Shown: positions 33,946 through 42,679 of the stretch, one piece after another
Position numbering within the stretch: position 1 is the stretch's first letter
Layout: each line of letters begins with the position of its first letter
Origin: Pseudomonas sp. LRP2-20
GTDB taxonomy: Bacteria > Pseudomonadota > Gammaproteobacteria > Pseudomonadales > Pseudomonadaceae
Length of the DNA stretch: 64,000 nucleotides
Direction of reading: 5' to 3'
Assembly: GCF_024349685.1 (NCBI RefSeq)
Contig: NZ_AP025944.1
Span: forward strand, 2,734,001 to 2,798,000
The notes under the pieces: generated by a model
Told to the model about the DNA's origin: nothing
The model's input: the letters and a program-made list of their open reading frames with translations, nothing else
Databases searched by the model: none
Position numbers and translations under genes: made by a program

Positions 33946-35820
33946 ATGAAGTTACGCACGAGATTGCTCTGGCTGTTCGTACCACCGCTGCTGCTGGTGT
34001 TGATGCTTGTCTACTTCGCGGCCCAAGGCATGCTGCTGGCCCGCCTGGACAAGCAGGACGAGCGCCTGCTGGTCGCCGAAGCCGAGCGCCTGCGCGCTTT
34101 GCTGGGTAACAGCTTCGAGCGTGACGCCAACCGCCTGCGGCAATGGGCGCAGGCGATGCCGGGAGCGGTGCCGTCGGCGTTCCCGCTCGATGCCGCCACG
34201 CTGGGCCGCAGTGGTTTCGACTTCATTCTGTACTTCGCCAATGGTGAGCAGCGGGTGAGCTGGCGGCCGCTGGACCTGGCGTCGCTGGAACGCCCGGCCG
34301 GTGCACCGGCACTGAGCCTGCAGGCACTGCATGACGGCGTCGCGGAACAATTGGCGCGCCTGCTGCAGCCTCAGGATGTGGCGCCCCCTGCGCAATTGCT
34401 GGCGGTGCTCAGGGTGCCGCTGATCCTGGTGGCGGTGGATACCGCACGCAGCGGTGAGCGCGCCAGCGGTGTACTGCTGGCGGGAACGTTTCTCGACAGC
34501 AAGCGTATCGCCATGCTGCAACAGCAGCTGGGCGGTGAGCTCACCTGGCTGCCGTCGGCCACCGAGCAGGAGCGGCCGGTGCTGCAGGCCGAACTCATGA
34601 GCATCGGCAATCGCCAGGTGGTCGATGCCCGCCATCAGAGTATCGACCTGCTGTTCCAGGACAGCCTGGGCGAGCCTCAGCTGCGCCTGCAGCTGACCCG
34701 CGAGCGCCATCTGTACCTGGAAGGCGAGCAGCAGCTCAATGTGTTCCTCGGCGTGACGGGAGGGCTCATCGGCCTGGCCTGGCTGCTGATCTACCTCGCC
34801 CTGGACGTCACCTTGCTGCGGCGTATTGCCCGCTTGCATCACGAGCTTCTGGCCATTGGCCCAGCTGCGGCGGGGCGACGCCTGACCGACGACGGCCGCG
34901 ATGAACTGGGCAAGCTGGCGCGTGAAGCCAACCGTGCGCTGGACCGCCTGGAACAGAGCGAAGCGCGCGACCGGGCGATTCTCGATGCCATGGAGGACGG
35001 CTACTTCGAACTCGACGAGCTGGCCAGGATCGAGTCGGTCAACCCGGCTTTCTGCAGGCTGCTCGGTTACCCGGCCGGCCAGGTGCTCGGGCGCACCTTT
35101 GCCTCGTTGCAGGAAGAACCAGCGCCCGGCACCACGACAGATCCGGTGATCGCGGAAACCGAACCCGGCGCACCACTCTCGGCACGCCTGCGGCGCGCCG
35201 ACGGCAGCATCGGTCACTTCGAGACCCAGATCTCCAGGCGGCATAATGCCGGCGGCCGTTTGATCGGCTATCGCGGCATTCTGCATGACGTCAGCGAGCA
35301 TGTGCTGCATCAGCGCCAGCTGTTCGACCTGGCTCATCAGGATGCCCTGACCGGATTGGGCAATCGCAAGGCGTTCCATGAGGACCTCGCCCGGCACCTG
35401 CACGGCGGTGCCTTGCCGCTGGCGCTGATCTTTCTCGACCTGGACCGCTTCAAGCAGGTCAACGACCGCTTCGGCCACGATGTCGGTGATGCCTTGCTGG
35501 TGTGCATGGCCGAGCGCCTGTGCAATGCCCTGCGTCAACCGGACAAGGCCTATCGCCTGGGGGGCGACGAGTTCACCGTGATCGTCCCGATGACCGATCT
35601 CCAGGCCGCCAATGCGCTGGCCCAGCGCTTGCTCAAGGTGCTGGGCGAGCCGGTCAGTGTCAGGGGGCTGAGCATCGACTTCGTCACCCCAAGCATCGGC
35701 CTTGCCCTCGCGCCTGCTCATGCCAGCGAGGTGGATGCACTGGTCCGGGCAGCCGATCAGGCGATGTACGAAGCCAAACGCCGGCGCGGGCAGGTATGGG
35801 TTTTCCAGCACAGCGACTGA
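33946..35820 (+). CDS. Membrane PAS-GGDEF diguanylate cyclase
   Basis: A 624-residue membrane sensor. Helix 1 (about 8-28), a periplasmic domain of roughly 235 residues (possibly CHASE4-like), helix 2 (about 265-288), a HAMP-like linker, a PAS domain (about 340-455, with the PAC segment YRGILHDVSEHV) and a GGDEF domain. The active motif is intact (YRLGGDEFTVIV) and the inhibitory site RQPD five residues before it is conserved, so activity should be product-inhibited, unlike the cyclase at 7715-8605. The gap after pqiC is 30 bp, so it may be co-transcribed, linking cyclic di-GMP to envelope status. Confidence 0.9.
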   Translation: MKLRTRLLWLFVPPLLLVLMLVYFAAQGMLLARLDKQDERLLVAEAERLRALLGNSFERDANRLRQWAQAMPGAVPSAFPLDAATLGRSGFDFILYFANGEQRVSWRPLDLASLERPAGAPALSLQALHDGVAEQLARLLQPQDVAPPAQLLAVLRVPLILVAVDTARSGERASGVLLAGTFLDSKRIAMLQQQLGGELTWLPSATEQERPVLQAELMSIGNRQVVDARHQSIDLLFQDSLGEPQLRLQLTRERHLYLEGEQQLNVFLGVTGGLIGLAWLLIYLALDVTLLRRIARLHHELLAIGPAAAGRRLTDDGRDELGKLAREANRALDRLEQSEARDRAILDAMEDGYFELDELARIESVNPAFCRLLGYPAGQVLGRTFASLQEEPAPGTTTDPVIAETEPGAPLSARLRRADGSIGHFETQISRRHNAGGRLIGYRGILHDVSEHVLHQRQLFDLAHQDALTGLGNRKAFHEDLARHLHGGALPLALIFLDLDRFKQVNDRFGHDVGDALLVCMAERLCNALRQPDKAYRLGGDEFTVIVPMTDLQAANALAQRLLKVLGEPVSVRGLSIDFVTPSIGLALAPAHASEVDALVRAADQAMYEAKRRRGQVWVFQHSD

Positions 35821-35983
35821 GTGCCGGGTAGCGCGCAAACGGCGCAGGAATGGCTGGCGCATGGCCAATCCTGAGCCAGACTGTTTGAAGCACGCGGCCA
35901 TCGACGCCGCCGTGGCCCACGGGATGTGGCGGCTTTCGCGACCACGCCTGGCCGCTGAATGCCACAGCTTCCGGGGGGTGTAG

Positions 35984-36799
35984 ATGATCGAGCATTGTCG
36001 TTGCCGGTCTTTGCTGCTGTCGCTCTGCTTGCTTCTTCTGCCCGAACTGGCGATGGCAGAGGGTTTGTGCGGCCAGCTGACCGCTACCGGCAATCCTGAG
36101 TACCCTCCGTATCTCTGGCGTGACCCGAACAACCCTGAGCAACTGATCGGGGCCAATGCCGACCTGCTCAAGGCAGTGGGCAACGCGCTTGGCCTGGACG
36201 TGAAGGTGGTATACGGCGGGCCATGGTCGAGGGCACAGGAAGAGGTGCGTAGCGGGCGTATCGACCTGATGGCGGGGTACTTCCTGACCCACGAGCGCCA
36301 GCAGCAGATGGACTTCATCAACCCGCCGTTCCTGCGTATCCGCAGCGTTGTCTGGGTCCGCCAGGACGATGCCTTTGCTTATCGTGAGTGGGCGGACCTC
36401 AAAGGCCGCAATGGCGGAACGCTGGTCAGCAACAGCCACGGCCAGCAGTTCGATGACTATGCCCGGGCCAATCTCCAGCTCGAAGCGGTGCCCGGTGCCA
36501 TGCAGGCATTCGAGAAGTTGCTGCACAAGCGCAACGACTACCTGATCTATGAGCAGTACCCTGGCATGGCCCTGGTGCGCGCGCAGGGGTGGGAGGCGCA
36601 ATTGAAGGTGCTTGAACCGCCGGTGTCCAGTGAAGGGTTGTACCTGGCGGTTTCGCATCAATCGAAGTGCAACCGGGCAGAACTGCGTGAGAGGCTTGCG
36701 CGGATAATGAACGAGATGGTGGCCGGGCCGGTGCCGGAGCAGTTGGTCGAGAAGAATCTGGAGTTGTGGCGGCAGCAGCAGGCAGGGGGGCAGCCTTGA
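35984..36799 (+). CDS. Periplasmic solute-binding protein (family 3)
   Basis: A 271-residue secreted protein with a signal peptide ending LAMA (about residue 25) and a bacterial extracellular solute-binding family 3 fold: YPPYLWRDPNNPEQLIGANADLLKAV is the family's opening segment and RSGRIDLMAGYFLTHERQQQ the typical specificity region. There are no permease or ATPase genes beside it, so it may serve as a sensor-type binding protein, possibly for the membrane cyclase upstream, rather than for uptake. The ligand is unknown. The downstream convergent gap contains copy 2 of the 221-bp element. Confidence 0.82.
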   Translation: MIEHCRCRSLLLSLCLLLLPELAMAEGLCGQLTATGNPEYPPYLWRDPNNPEQLIGANADLLKAVGNALGLDVKVVYGGPWSRAQEEVRSGRIDLMAGYFLTHERQQQMDFINPPFLRIRSVVWVRQDDAFAYREWADLKGRNGGTLVSNSHGQQFDDYARANLQLEAVPGAMQAFEKLLHKRNDYLIYEQYPGMALVRAQGWEAQLKVLEPPVSSEGLYLAVSHQSKCNRAELRERLARIMNEMVAGPVPEQLVEKNLELWRQQQAGGQP

Positions 36800-36833
36800 A
36801 GGTGTTCGTCATGGGTTTTTTAGCGCCGGTGAG

Positions 36834-37054
36834 ATCGAGCGCCGCCCGCGCGGCGCATCGCGAGCTGCGCTCGCTCCTACGTTTGTTTCGGGCCAGTATC
36901 GCCTGTGGCAGGCGCGCGCGACCGCCTGGTTTGTACGACACGATATCGTGCCATACGCCAAGGCGTTCGCGCGCAAATCCCTCAGGAATAATTGGCCCGA
37001 AACAAACGTAGGAGCGAGCGCAGCTCGCGATGCGCCGCGCGGGCGGCGCTCGAT
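36834..37054. repeat. 221-bp long-arm inverted-repeat element, copy 2
   Basis: Same length as copy 1. The arms (36834-36895 and 36993-37054) are perfect 62-base reverse complements. It sits between the convergent ends of the solute-binding gene and xdhC. The centre has the orientation of the copy at 61661. Confidence 0.9.
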
Positions 37055-37094
37055 CGCACTGGCGGCAACAATCGCGAGGCGAACACCCATCAGC

Positions 37095-38108
37095 CTACCC
37101 CTCAACCTCCAGCGCCCGCTTGGCCTCACTCACATTGACCGCCCCAGGCAACGCAACACCGTTCTTGGTCGCCAGGATCTCGGCCATGACACTGACCGCA
37201 ATCTCTGCCGGTGTCTTGCTGCCGATGTAGATGCCAATCGGCCCGTGCAAACGCTGCAACGAGGCCTCGCTTTCGCCAAAGTGCTCGATCAGGCGTTCGC
37301 GGCGCGACTGGTTATTGCGACGCGAACCGATCACGCCAATGTAGAACGCCGGGCTGTGCAAGGCTTCGAGCAGGGCCAGGTCGTCCAGCTTGGGGTCGTG
37401 GCTGAGGCCGACGATGCAACTGCGCAGGTCGGGGGCGAACGCACGCACCACGTCATCCGGCATGCCGACGATCTTCTCCACGCCCGCAACGTTCCAGCCA
37501 TCCATGTACTCAGGGCGCGGGTCGCAGACGGCCACCTTGAAGCCATTGAACAGGGCCATGGTCGCCAGGTATTCGGCCAGCACCCCGGCACCGATCAGCA
37601 GCATGCGATAACCGGGGCCCAAGGTATTGAGCATGTGCCGGCCATCGAAGCGGAACTGCTCCGGTGCGTGGGTGGTGGTCAGGTGAACCTGGCCGCTGTC
37701 CAGGGCCAGCTCCCGGCGCACCAGGTTGCCGCTGTCGAGCAGCGGCAGCAGTTGCACCAGGCTTGCCAGTGCCGGGTCGAACTCGAGGATCAGCTCGAGG
37801 GTGCCACCGCAGGGCAAGCCGAAGCGCTGCGCTTCATCGGCGCTGACGCCATAGCGCACCACGTGCGGCAGACCGTGCGGCATGCCGTCGCCCCGATAGG
37901 CCGTGGTATAGCGATGGATGAGGTCATCCTCGATACAGCCGCCGGAGACGCTGCCAACCACGCGGCCATCGCCGCGCAGGGCCATCATCGAGCCCACAGG
38001 CCGCGGCGATGAACCCCAGGTGCGGGCGACGGTGGCCAACAGCACGCGCTCGCCGGCCTGCAGCCAGTCATGGGCGGTGCGCAAGACCAACAGGTCGATG
38101 CTTTCCAT
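37095..38108 (-). CDS. xdhC: XdhC-family molybdoenzyme maturation factor
   Basis: A 337-residue protein of the XdhC/CoxF family, which binds and sulfurates the molybdenum cofactor and inserts it into molybdenum hydroxylases. Features are the N-terminal XdhC/CoxI domain (LLATVARTWGSSPRPVGSMM, then GSVSGGCIEDDL) and the C-terminal Rossmann domain (LLIGAGVLAEYLATMALFNG, then IGVIGSRRNNQSRRERL). ATG 38108 is chosen because GGGAGG lies just before it; an ATG at 38120 overlaps that site. It follows the IorAB-cytochrome genes on the same strand and is their obvious maturation factor. Confidence 0.92.
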   Translation of the reverse strand: MESIDLLVLRTAHDWLQAGERVLLATVARTWGSSPRPVGSMMALRGDGRVVGSVSGGCIEDDLIHRYTTAYRGDGMPHGLPHVVRYGVSADEAQRFGLPCGGTLELILEFDPALASLVQLLPLLDSGNLVRRELALDSGQVHLTTTHAPEQFRFDGRHMLNTLGPGYRMLLIGAGVLAEYLATMALFNGFKVAVCDPRPEYMDGWNVAGVEKIVGMPDDVVRAFAPDLRSCIVGLSHDPKLDDLALLEALHSPAFYIGVIGSRRNNQSRRERLIEHFGESEASLQRLHGPIGIYIGSKTPAEIAVSVMAEILATKNGVALPGAVNVSEAKRALEVEG

Positions 38109-38143
38109 GGGGCCTCCCATAGTCTTTTGCTTGATTGTGTAAA

Positions 38144-38230
38144 TGTGCCGGCCTCTCGCGGGTTAACCCGTTCCCACAGGCGTTGCGCCGTCCTTGTGGG
38201 AGCGGGTTCACCCGCGAAGAGGCCGGCACA
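38144..38230. repeat. REPIN between xdhC and the cytochrome gene
   Basis: Inverted REP pair (TGTGCCGGCC...GGGTTAACCC...TCCCACAGG and its complement with a short spacer) inside the molybdenum hydroxylase operon. It could uncouple xdhC expression from the upstream genes. Confidence 0.85.
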
Positions 38231-38240
38231 GGCAAAGTCT

Positions 38241-39587
38241 TCACCGCATGTGCAAGATGATCGGGCTGCTGCTGGCCGGGTCGGTGTGCCCGCGCAGCTT
38301 GGCCACCGCCTGTGCATCCACTGCGCCGCCTGAGTTGCCCCAGGTGCTGCGCACGAAGCTCAGCACTGCGGCGATTTCCTGGTCCGACAGCTGTTCGCGG
38401 AACGCCGGCATGCGGTAGGCATCCGGCAGGCCCGCGGCGACGATACGCTGTGAGCCATTGAGGGTGATGTTGATCGCCGAGGCGTTTTCCCGGGCCAATG
38501 CCGAGGTGGCACCGGCCAGCGGTGGCATCCACTCGGCCTGGCCCTTGCCGTCCAGGCCGTGGCAGCTGGCGCAGCGTGTGACGTAGGTGTGGGCGCCAGG
38601 GCTGTCCAGGCGCGTGGCTGCGGAAACCGCCTGGTATTGCCAGGGCGTACCGTCACGCTGTGGGTCACCGGGCAGCGACTTGAGGTAGCGGGCGATTGCG
38701 CCCAGGTCGTCATCGCTCATGAACTGCGTGGAGTTGTTGAACGCTTCGGTCATCGACCCGTACACCACGGCATGCTGGTTGCGCCCGGTCTTGAGGAACT
38801 GCACGATCTCGGCCTCGCTCCAGCGGCCGAGCCCGGTGTTGGGGTCGCTGCGCAGGCTGGGTGCGTACCAGCCATCGAGCAGGGCGCCGGCGAGGAACGG
38901 CGTACCGGCTTCATCCAGGGCTTTCTCGTTGAAGGCCAGGCCCCGTGGCGTATGGCAGCTGCCGCAGTGGCCAGGCCCCTGGACGATATAGGCGCCGCGG
39001 TTCCACAGCGCGTCCTGCCCAGCCTTCGTGGCGTAAGGGGCATTGGCGGCGAACAGACCATTCCACAAGGCGATAGGCCAGCGCAGGTTCAACGGCCAGG
39101 GGATATCACTGGGCACGTTGGCCTGTTGCGCCGGCTGCACGCCCTTCATGAAGAAGGCGTACAGCGCCTTTACATCGTCATCGCTGAGCTTGGCGTACGA
39201 CGGGTAGGGCATGGCCGGGTACAACCGCCGGCCACCCGGCGCGACGCCATGGCGCACCGCACGGTCGAAATCGGCCAGGCTGTAACTGCCGATGCCGGTC
39301 TCGCGGTCGGGCGTGACGTTGGTGGCGTGGATCGTACCCAGTGGCGTGGCCATTGCCAGGCCACCTGCAAATGGCTTGCCGTCGGGCAGGCTGTGGCAGG
39401 CCACGCAGTCGCTGAGGCGGGCGACATATTCGCCCCGGCTGGCCAGCGCGGGGTCGACGCTCGTGGCGGGTTCGGCCGCGAATGGCGAGGCGGGCTCGCG
39501 GGTTACATACCAGGCCAGCAGGCCGGCCGCGACCAGGCACGGCACTGCCAGCCAGCCAGCGGCTCTGGCGAAACGACGTTGAGTCAT
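38241..39587 (-). CDS. Triheme cytochrome c (electron acceptor of IorAB)
   Basis: A 448-residue membrane-anchored cytochrome with three CxxCH heme sites: CVACH (61-65), CGSCH (about 205) and CASCH (about 345). The N-terminus has a hydrophobic helix (about 10-28) that may act as uncleaved anchor or signal. This is the plan of the cytochrome subunit of alcohol/aldehyde dehydrogenases and of periplasmic IorB-type hydroxylases, passing electrons to the respiratory chain. It lies 18 bp after iorB. Confidence 0.92.
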   Translation of the reverse strand: MTQRRFARAAGWLAVPCLVAAGLLAWYVTREPASPFAAEPATSVDPALASRGEYVARLSDCVACHSLPDGKPFAGGLAMATPLGTIHATNVTPDRETGIGSYSLADFDRAVRHGVAPGGRRLYPAMPYPSYAKLSDDDVKALYAFFMKGVQPAQQANVPSDIPWPLNLRWPIALWNGLFAANAPYATKAGQDALWNRGAYIVQGPGHCGSCHTPRGLAFNEKALDEAGTPFLAGALLDGWYAPSLRSDPNTGLGRWSEAEIVQFLKTGRNQHAVVYGSMTEAFNNSTQFMSDDDLGAIARYLKSLPGDPQRDGTPWQYQAVSAATRLDSPGAHTYVTRCASCHGLDGKGQAEWMPPLAGATSALARENASAINITLNGSQRIVAAGLPDAYRMPAFREQLSDQEIAAVLSFVRSTWGNSGGAVDAQAVAKLRGHTDPASSSPIILHMR

Positions 39588-39605
39588 GGGGCAGTCCTTG
39601 TCCGG

Positions 39606-41855
39606 TCAGCTGAAGGTGTGGCGGCTCAGGGGCAGGCTGCGCACCCGCTGGCCGGTGAGCTGCGCCACGGCATTGGCCACGGCAGGCGCCACCGCCGGCA
39701 ACGGCGGCTCGCCGATACCACCCATCTTGGCGCCGCTCTCGACGATGCGCACATGCACCCGGGCCATGCGCGAGGGCGGCAGGATCGGGTACAGGTCGTA
39801 GTTGCGCGCGCGCGGCTTGCCGTCGATGAACACCGCTTCTTCCACCAGCGTCTGCGACAGGCCCAGGGCCACCGCACCGTTGACCTGGTGCTCGATGATC
39901 GCCGGGTTGACGATGCTGCCGGGGTCGATCGCCTGCCAGATGTCGTGAACCTTGACCTGGCCGTTTTCGATCGACACCTCGGCGATTGCCGCAGCTTCGG
40001 ATCCAAACGGCGAAGCCATGGCGATGCCCCGGGCGCGCTTGCTGCCGTCTTCTGCCGTGAACGGCCCGCGCTTCCAGCCACCGGACAACTCGGCCACCGC
40101 GTGCAGCAGGTTGGTCAGGCGCTGATTGTCGCGCAGCAGGTGCAGGCGCAGTTCGTAAGGGTCCTTGCCGCCCTTGTCGGCCAGCTCGTCAAGGAACGAT
40201 TCGTAGAAAAAGTCGTTCAGCGAGTTGCCCACCGAGCGCCAGTAGCCAAGCATGGCCGGGCCTTTGACGTAGATCTGGGCGATGCGTTTGTTGGCAATGG
40301 CGTAGGACTTGCCCGACAGCCCTTCGAGGGCGGTGGGGTCGATCTTGTCGCCTTGCTTGCCGGCGAGGGCTTCAGTCGGGCCCTCGGTGGCGCTTACTGC
40401 TTCGATGGCCACCGGCAGCCCGTCGGCATCCAGCCCGGCGCGGAACTTGACCACGGCGACCGGGCGCAGCACGTCGCGCAGGAACTCTTCCTCACGGCTC
40501 CAGATCAGCTTGACCGGGCGCCCGACGGCCTTGGCCAGGGCGATGGCTTGCGGGTATGGATTGGCCGAGTCATACAGGAAGTGGCGGCCGAAGAAACCAC
40601 CGAGCAGCGGCGAGTGCAAGGTGATCTGCGCGGCATTCAGGCCGGTGCGTTTGGCGATGTCGTCGCGAAACATGTCCGGCGCCTGGTTGGGCAGCCAGAC
40701 ATCCAGGGTGCCATCCGGGTTGAAGCGGGCGAGGGCAGACGGCGGCTCCAGCTGGGCATGGTTGAGGTACTGGTTGTGGTAGCTGGCCTCGACCTTGGTC
40801 TTGGCACCGGCCAGGGCGCCGGCAATATCGCCCTCGTTCTCCTCGTCGCGGGCCGGCCCTTCAACGCTTGCCAGGTGCTCGCGCCAGCCGTCGCTGGAAA
40901 AATCCGCCGGCATCGGCCGCACCTTGCTGTCGGCGTCTGGTTCTTTCCAGTCCACCTGGATCGCCTCGACCGCGCGCTTGGCGTGCCACCAGCGTTCGGC
41001 GACCACGGCCACCGCGCCCGGCAACTGATGTACCGAATGCACCCCCTTCATGGCCTTGACCTGCTCCTCGTTGCGCAGGCTGCCCACGGTCATGCCCAGG
41101 CGTGGCGCGTGCTGCACGGCGGCGTGGAGCATGCCGTCGACCTTGATGTCGATGCAGTACTGGGCCTTGCCGGTGGATTTGTCGTAGGCGTCCAGGCGCC
41201 GCACCGGCTTGCCGATCCAGCGGAACTGGCTGGGGTCGCGCAGCTTGACGCTGGCAGGGTCCGGCACCGGCAGGTCCATGGCACGGCCGGCCAGTTCGCC
41301 GTAGGCCAGTGAACGGCCAGAGGCGGTGTGAATGACTTTGCCCGGCTCGGTGGACAGCTCGCTGACGGGTACCTTCCATTGCTCGGCAGCCGCTTGCAGC
41401 AACATGGCCCGGGCCAGGGCGCCGAGGCGGCGCATGGTCGGGTAGCTCATGCGCACCGACATGCTGCCACCGGTAATGCGCATGCCGTTTTCCATCACCA
41501 CGTAGGCTTCACCAGGCGGCGCGCTGTCGACCAGGAAGTTGGCCGGGTCGACATCCAGTTCTTCACCCACGATCTGGGCCATGGCGGTGAACGGGCCTTG
41601 GCCACCTTCCATGAACGGGCTGAGCAGGCGTACCTTGCCGTCCGGGCGGATTTCCAGGAACGCCGGCACCTGGGTGCCGCGCTCCGCGGTGGCTGGCGCG
41701 GCGGCCTGCACACGGGCCGAGCCCATCGGCAGGCCGAAACCCAGCACCAGGGCGCCCACTGCGGTGCTGGCCAGGAAGCGCCGGCGCGACAGGTTGACGG
41801 TTTCGCCCAGCTGCAGCCTGAGCAGTTCTGCGGGGGTATCGACGGGGGTGTTCAT
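39606..41855 (-). CDS. iorB: Molybdopterin large subunit, isoquinoline 1-oxidoreductase type
   Basis: A 749-residue molybdenum hydroxylase subunit. A twin-arginine-type signal (SRRRFLASTAVGALVLGFG) near residues 23-42 shows export with the cofactor loaded. The family segments GGFFGRHFLYD and EPPSALARFNPDG are visible, and the C-terminal region has MGGIGEPPLPAVAPAVANAV with the Glu that acts as catalytic base (GIGEPPLP). Relatives oxidise isoquinoline, nicotinate or aldehydes; the substrate here is not known. It starts at the last base of iorA's stop (TGATG). Confidence 0.9.
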   Translation of the reverse strand: MNTPVDTPAELLRLQLGETVNLSRRRFLASTAVGALVLGFGLPMGSARVQAAAPATAERGTQVPAFLEIRPDGKVRLLSPFMEGGQGPFTAMAQIVGEELDVDPANFLVDSAPPGEAYVVMENGMRITGGSMSVRMSYPTMRRLGALARAMLLQAAAEQWKVPVSELSTEPGKVIHTASGRSLAYGELAGRAMDLPVPDPASVKLRDPSQFRWIGKPVRRLDAYDKSTGKAQYCIDIKVDGMLHAAVQHAPRLGMTVGSLRNEEQVKAMKGVHSVHQLPGAVAVVAERWWHAKRAVEAIQVDWKEPDADSKVRPMPADFSSDGWREHLASVEGPARDEENEGDIAGALAGAKTKVEASYHNQYLNHAQLEPPSALARFNPDGTLDVWLPNQAPDMFRDDIAKRTGLNAAQITLHSPLLGGFFGRHFLYDSANPYPQAIALAKAVGRPVKLIWSREEEFLRDVLRPVAVVKFRAGLDADGLPVAIEAVSATEGPTEALAGKQGDKIDPTALEGLSGKSYAIANKRIAQIYVKGPAMLGYWRSVGNSLNDFFYESFLDELADKGGKDPYELRLHLLRDNQRLTNLLHAVAELSGGWKRGPFTAEDGSKRARGIAMASPFGSEAAAIAEVSIENGQVKVHDIWQAIDPGSIVNPAIIEHQVNGAVALGLSQTLVEEAVFIDGKPRARNYDLYPILPPSRMARVHVRIVESGAKMGGIGEPPLPAVAPAVANAVAQLTGQRVRSLPLSRHTFS

Positions 41856-42310
41856 CAGGCCTGCTCCCCTTGGGCGAGTGCATGCACGGCGGCATGGATG
41901 GCGTTGTAGGTGCCGCAGCGGCAGAGGTTGACCATCGCTGCGCTGATCTGCTCATCGCTGGGTTTGGGGGTGTGCTTGAGCAGCGCCGTGGCCGCCATCA
42001 CCTGACCGGACTGGCAGTAGCCGCACTGCGCCACCTGATGCTCGACCCAGGCCGCCACCACGCGCTTGCCCACCGCGTCGGCCTCGACCGCTTCGATGGT
42101 GGTTACCTCGCGCCCGACCACGCCGGCCACGGGGGTGACACAGGCACGCACGACGTTGCCATCCACCAGCACCGAGCAGGCGCCGCACTGGGCCAGGCCG
42201 CAGCCGTACTTGGTACCGGTCATGCCCAGGTCGTCACGCAGCACCCACAGCAGAGGTGTGTCGGCATCGGCGTCGACCTGATAGGTCTGCTGGTTGATAC
42301 GAAGTTCCAT
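41855..42310 (-). CDS. iorA: [2Fe-2S] small subunit, isoquinoline 1-oxidoreductase type
   Basis: A 151-residue iron-sulfur subunit. Cysteines of the plant-type cluster are C37, C42, C45 and C57 (GCGLAQCGAC); those of the second cluster are C96, C99, C130 and C132 (CGYCQSGQ; CRCGTYNAI). It shuttles electrons from the molybdenum centre in IorB to the cytochrome. It has no signal of its own and is expected to be exported together with IorB. First gene of the iorAB-cytochrome-xdhC operon; the divergent gap upstream contains a REP pair. Confidence 0.93.
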   Translation of the reverse strand: MELRINQQTYQVDADADTPLLWVLRDDLGMTGTKYGCGLAQCGACSVLVDGNVVRACVTPVAGVVGREVTTIEAVEADAVGKRVVAAWVEHQVAQCGYCQSGQVMAATALLKHTPKPSDEQISAAMVNLCRCGTYNAIHAAVHALAQGEQA

Positions 42311-42679
42311 GGTTCACCTGCTGATCATCGGTTGATGGCGATTACGCTCTGCTGGGGAATACGTTGTTCCCCAATCCAGAAACGCTAGCACAGGGGTACG
42401 ACCACTGGTCTAGTGGAGTGCGCAGGTTCAGAGGATCAGGCAAGCAATTCGGTGAAATGCGCAAGCGACTGTAATGGTCTTGCTCAACTTTCAAAAAGTT
42501 GGCGCCCCCCTTGTGGGAGCGGGCTTGCCCGCGAACACGGGCGAAGCCCGTGCCATCGAGCAAGGTGTCTTCTTCGCGGGTGAACCCGCACACAGAGAAG
42601 CAAACAGGACTTCCGCGGCGAAAACCCGGATAATGCCGGCCAATTTCGTTTTGCACGCTTAAATCACGGTAATCCCCGC
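42311..42679. other. Divergent promoter region of iorA and the YcaO gene
   Basis: This 369-bp gap holds a REPIN (42511-42590) and otherwise no gene. Promoters for both divergent genes must lie here, but I see no clear -35/-10 pair. Confidence 0.6.
42511..42590. repeat. REPIN with internal hairpin
   Basis: A REP unit (TTGTGGGAGCGGGCTTGCCC) followed by an inner hairpin (CACGGGCGAAGCCCGTG) and a degenerate inverted REP (TTCGCGGGTGAACCCGC). The right end loses the CTCCCAC tail, so this pair is decaying. Confidence 0.75.

Noticed and set aside
38559..41312. A 917-codon plus-strand frame opposite the cytochrome and iorB genes
   Set aside because: Antisense shadow of two well-supported genes with heme and molybdopterin motifs; no ribosome site or family match.
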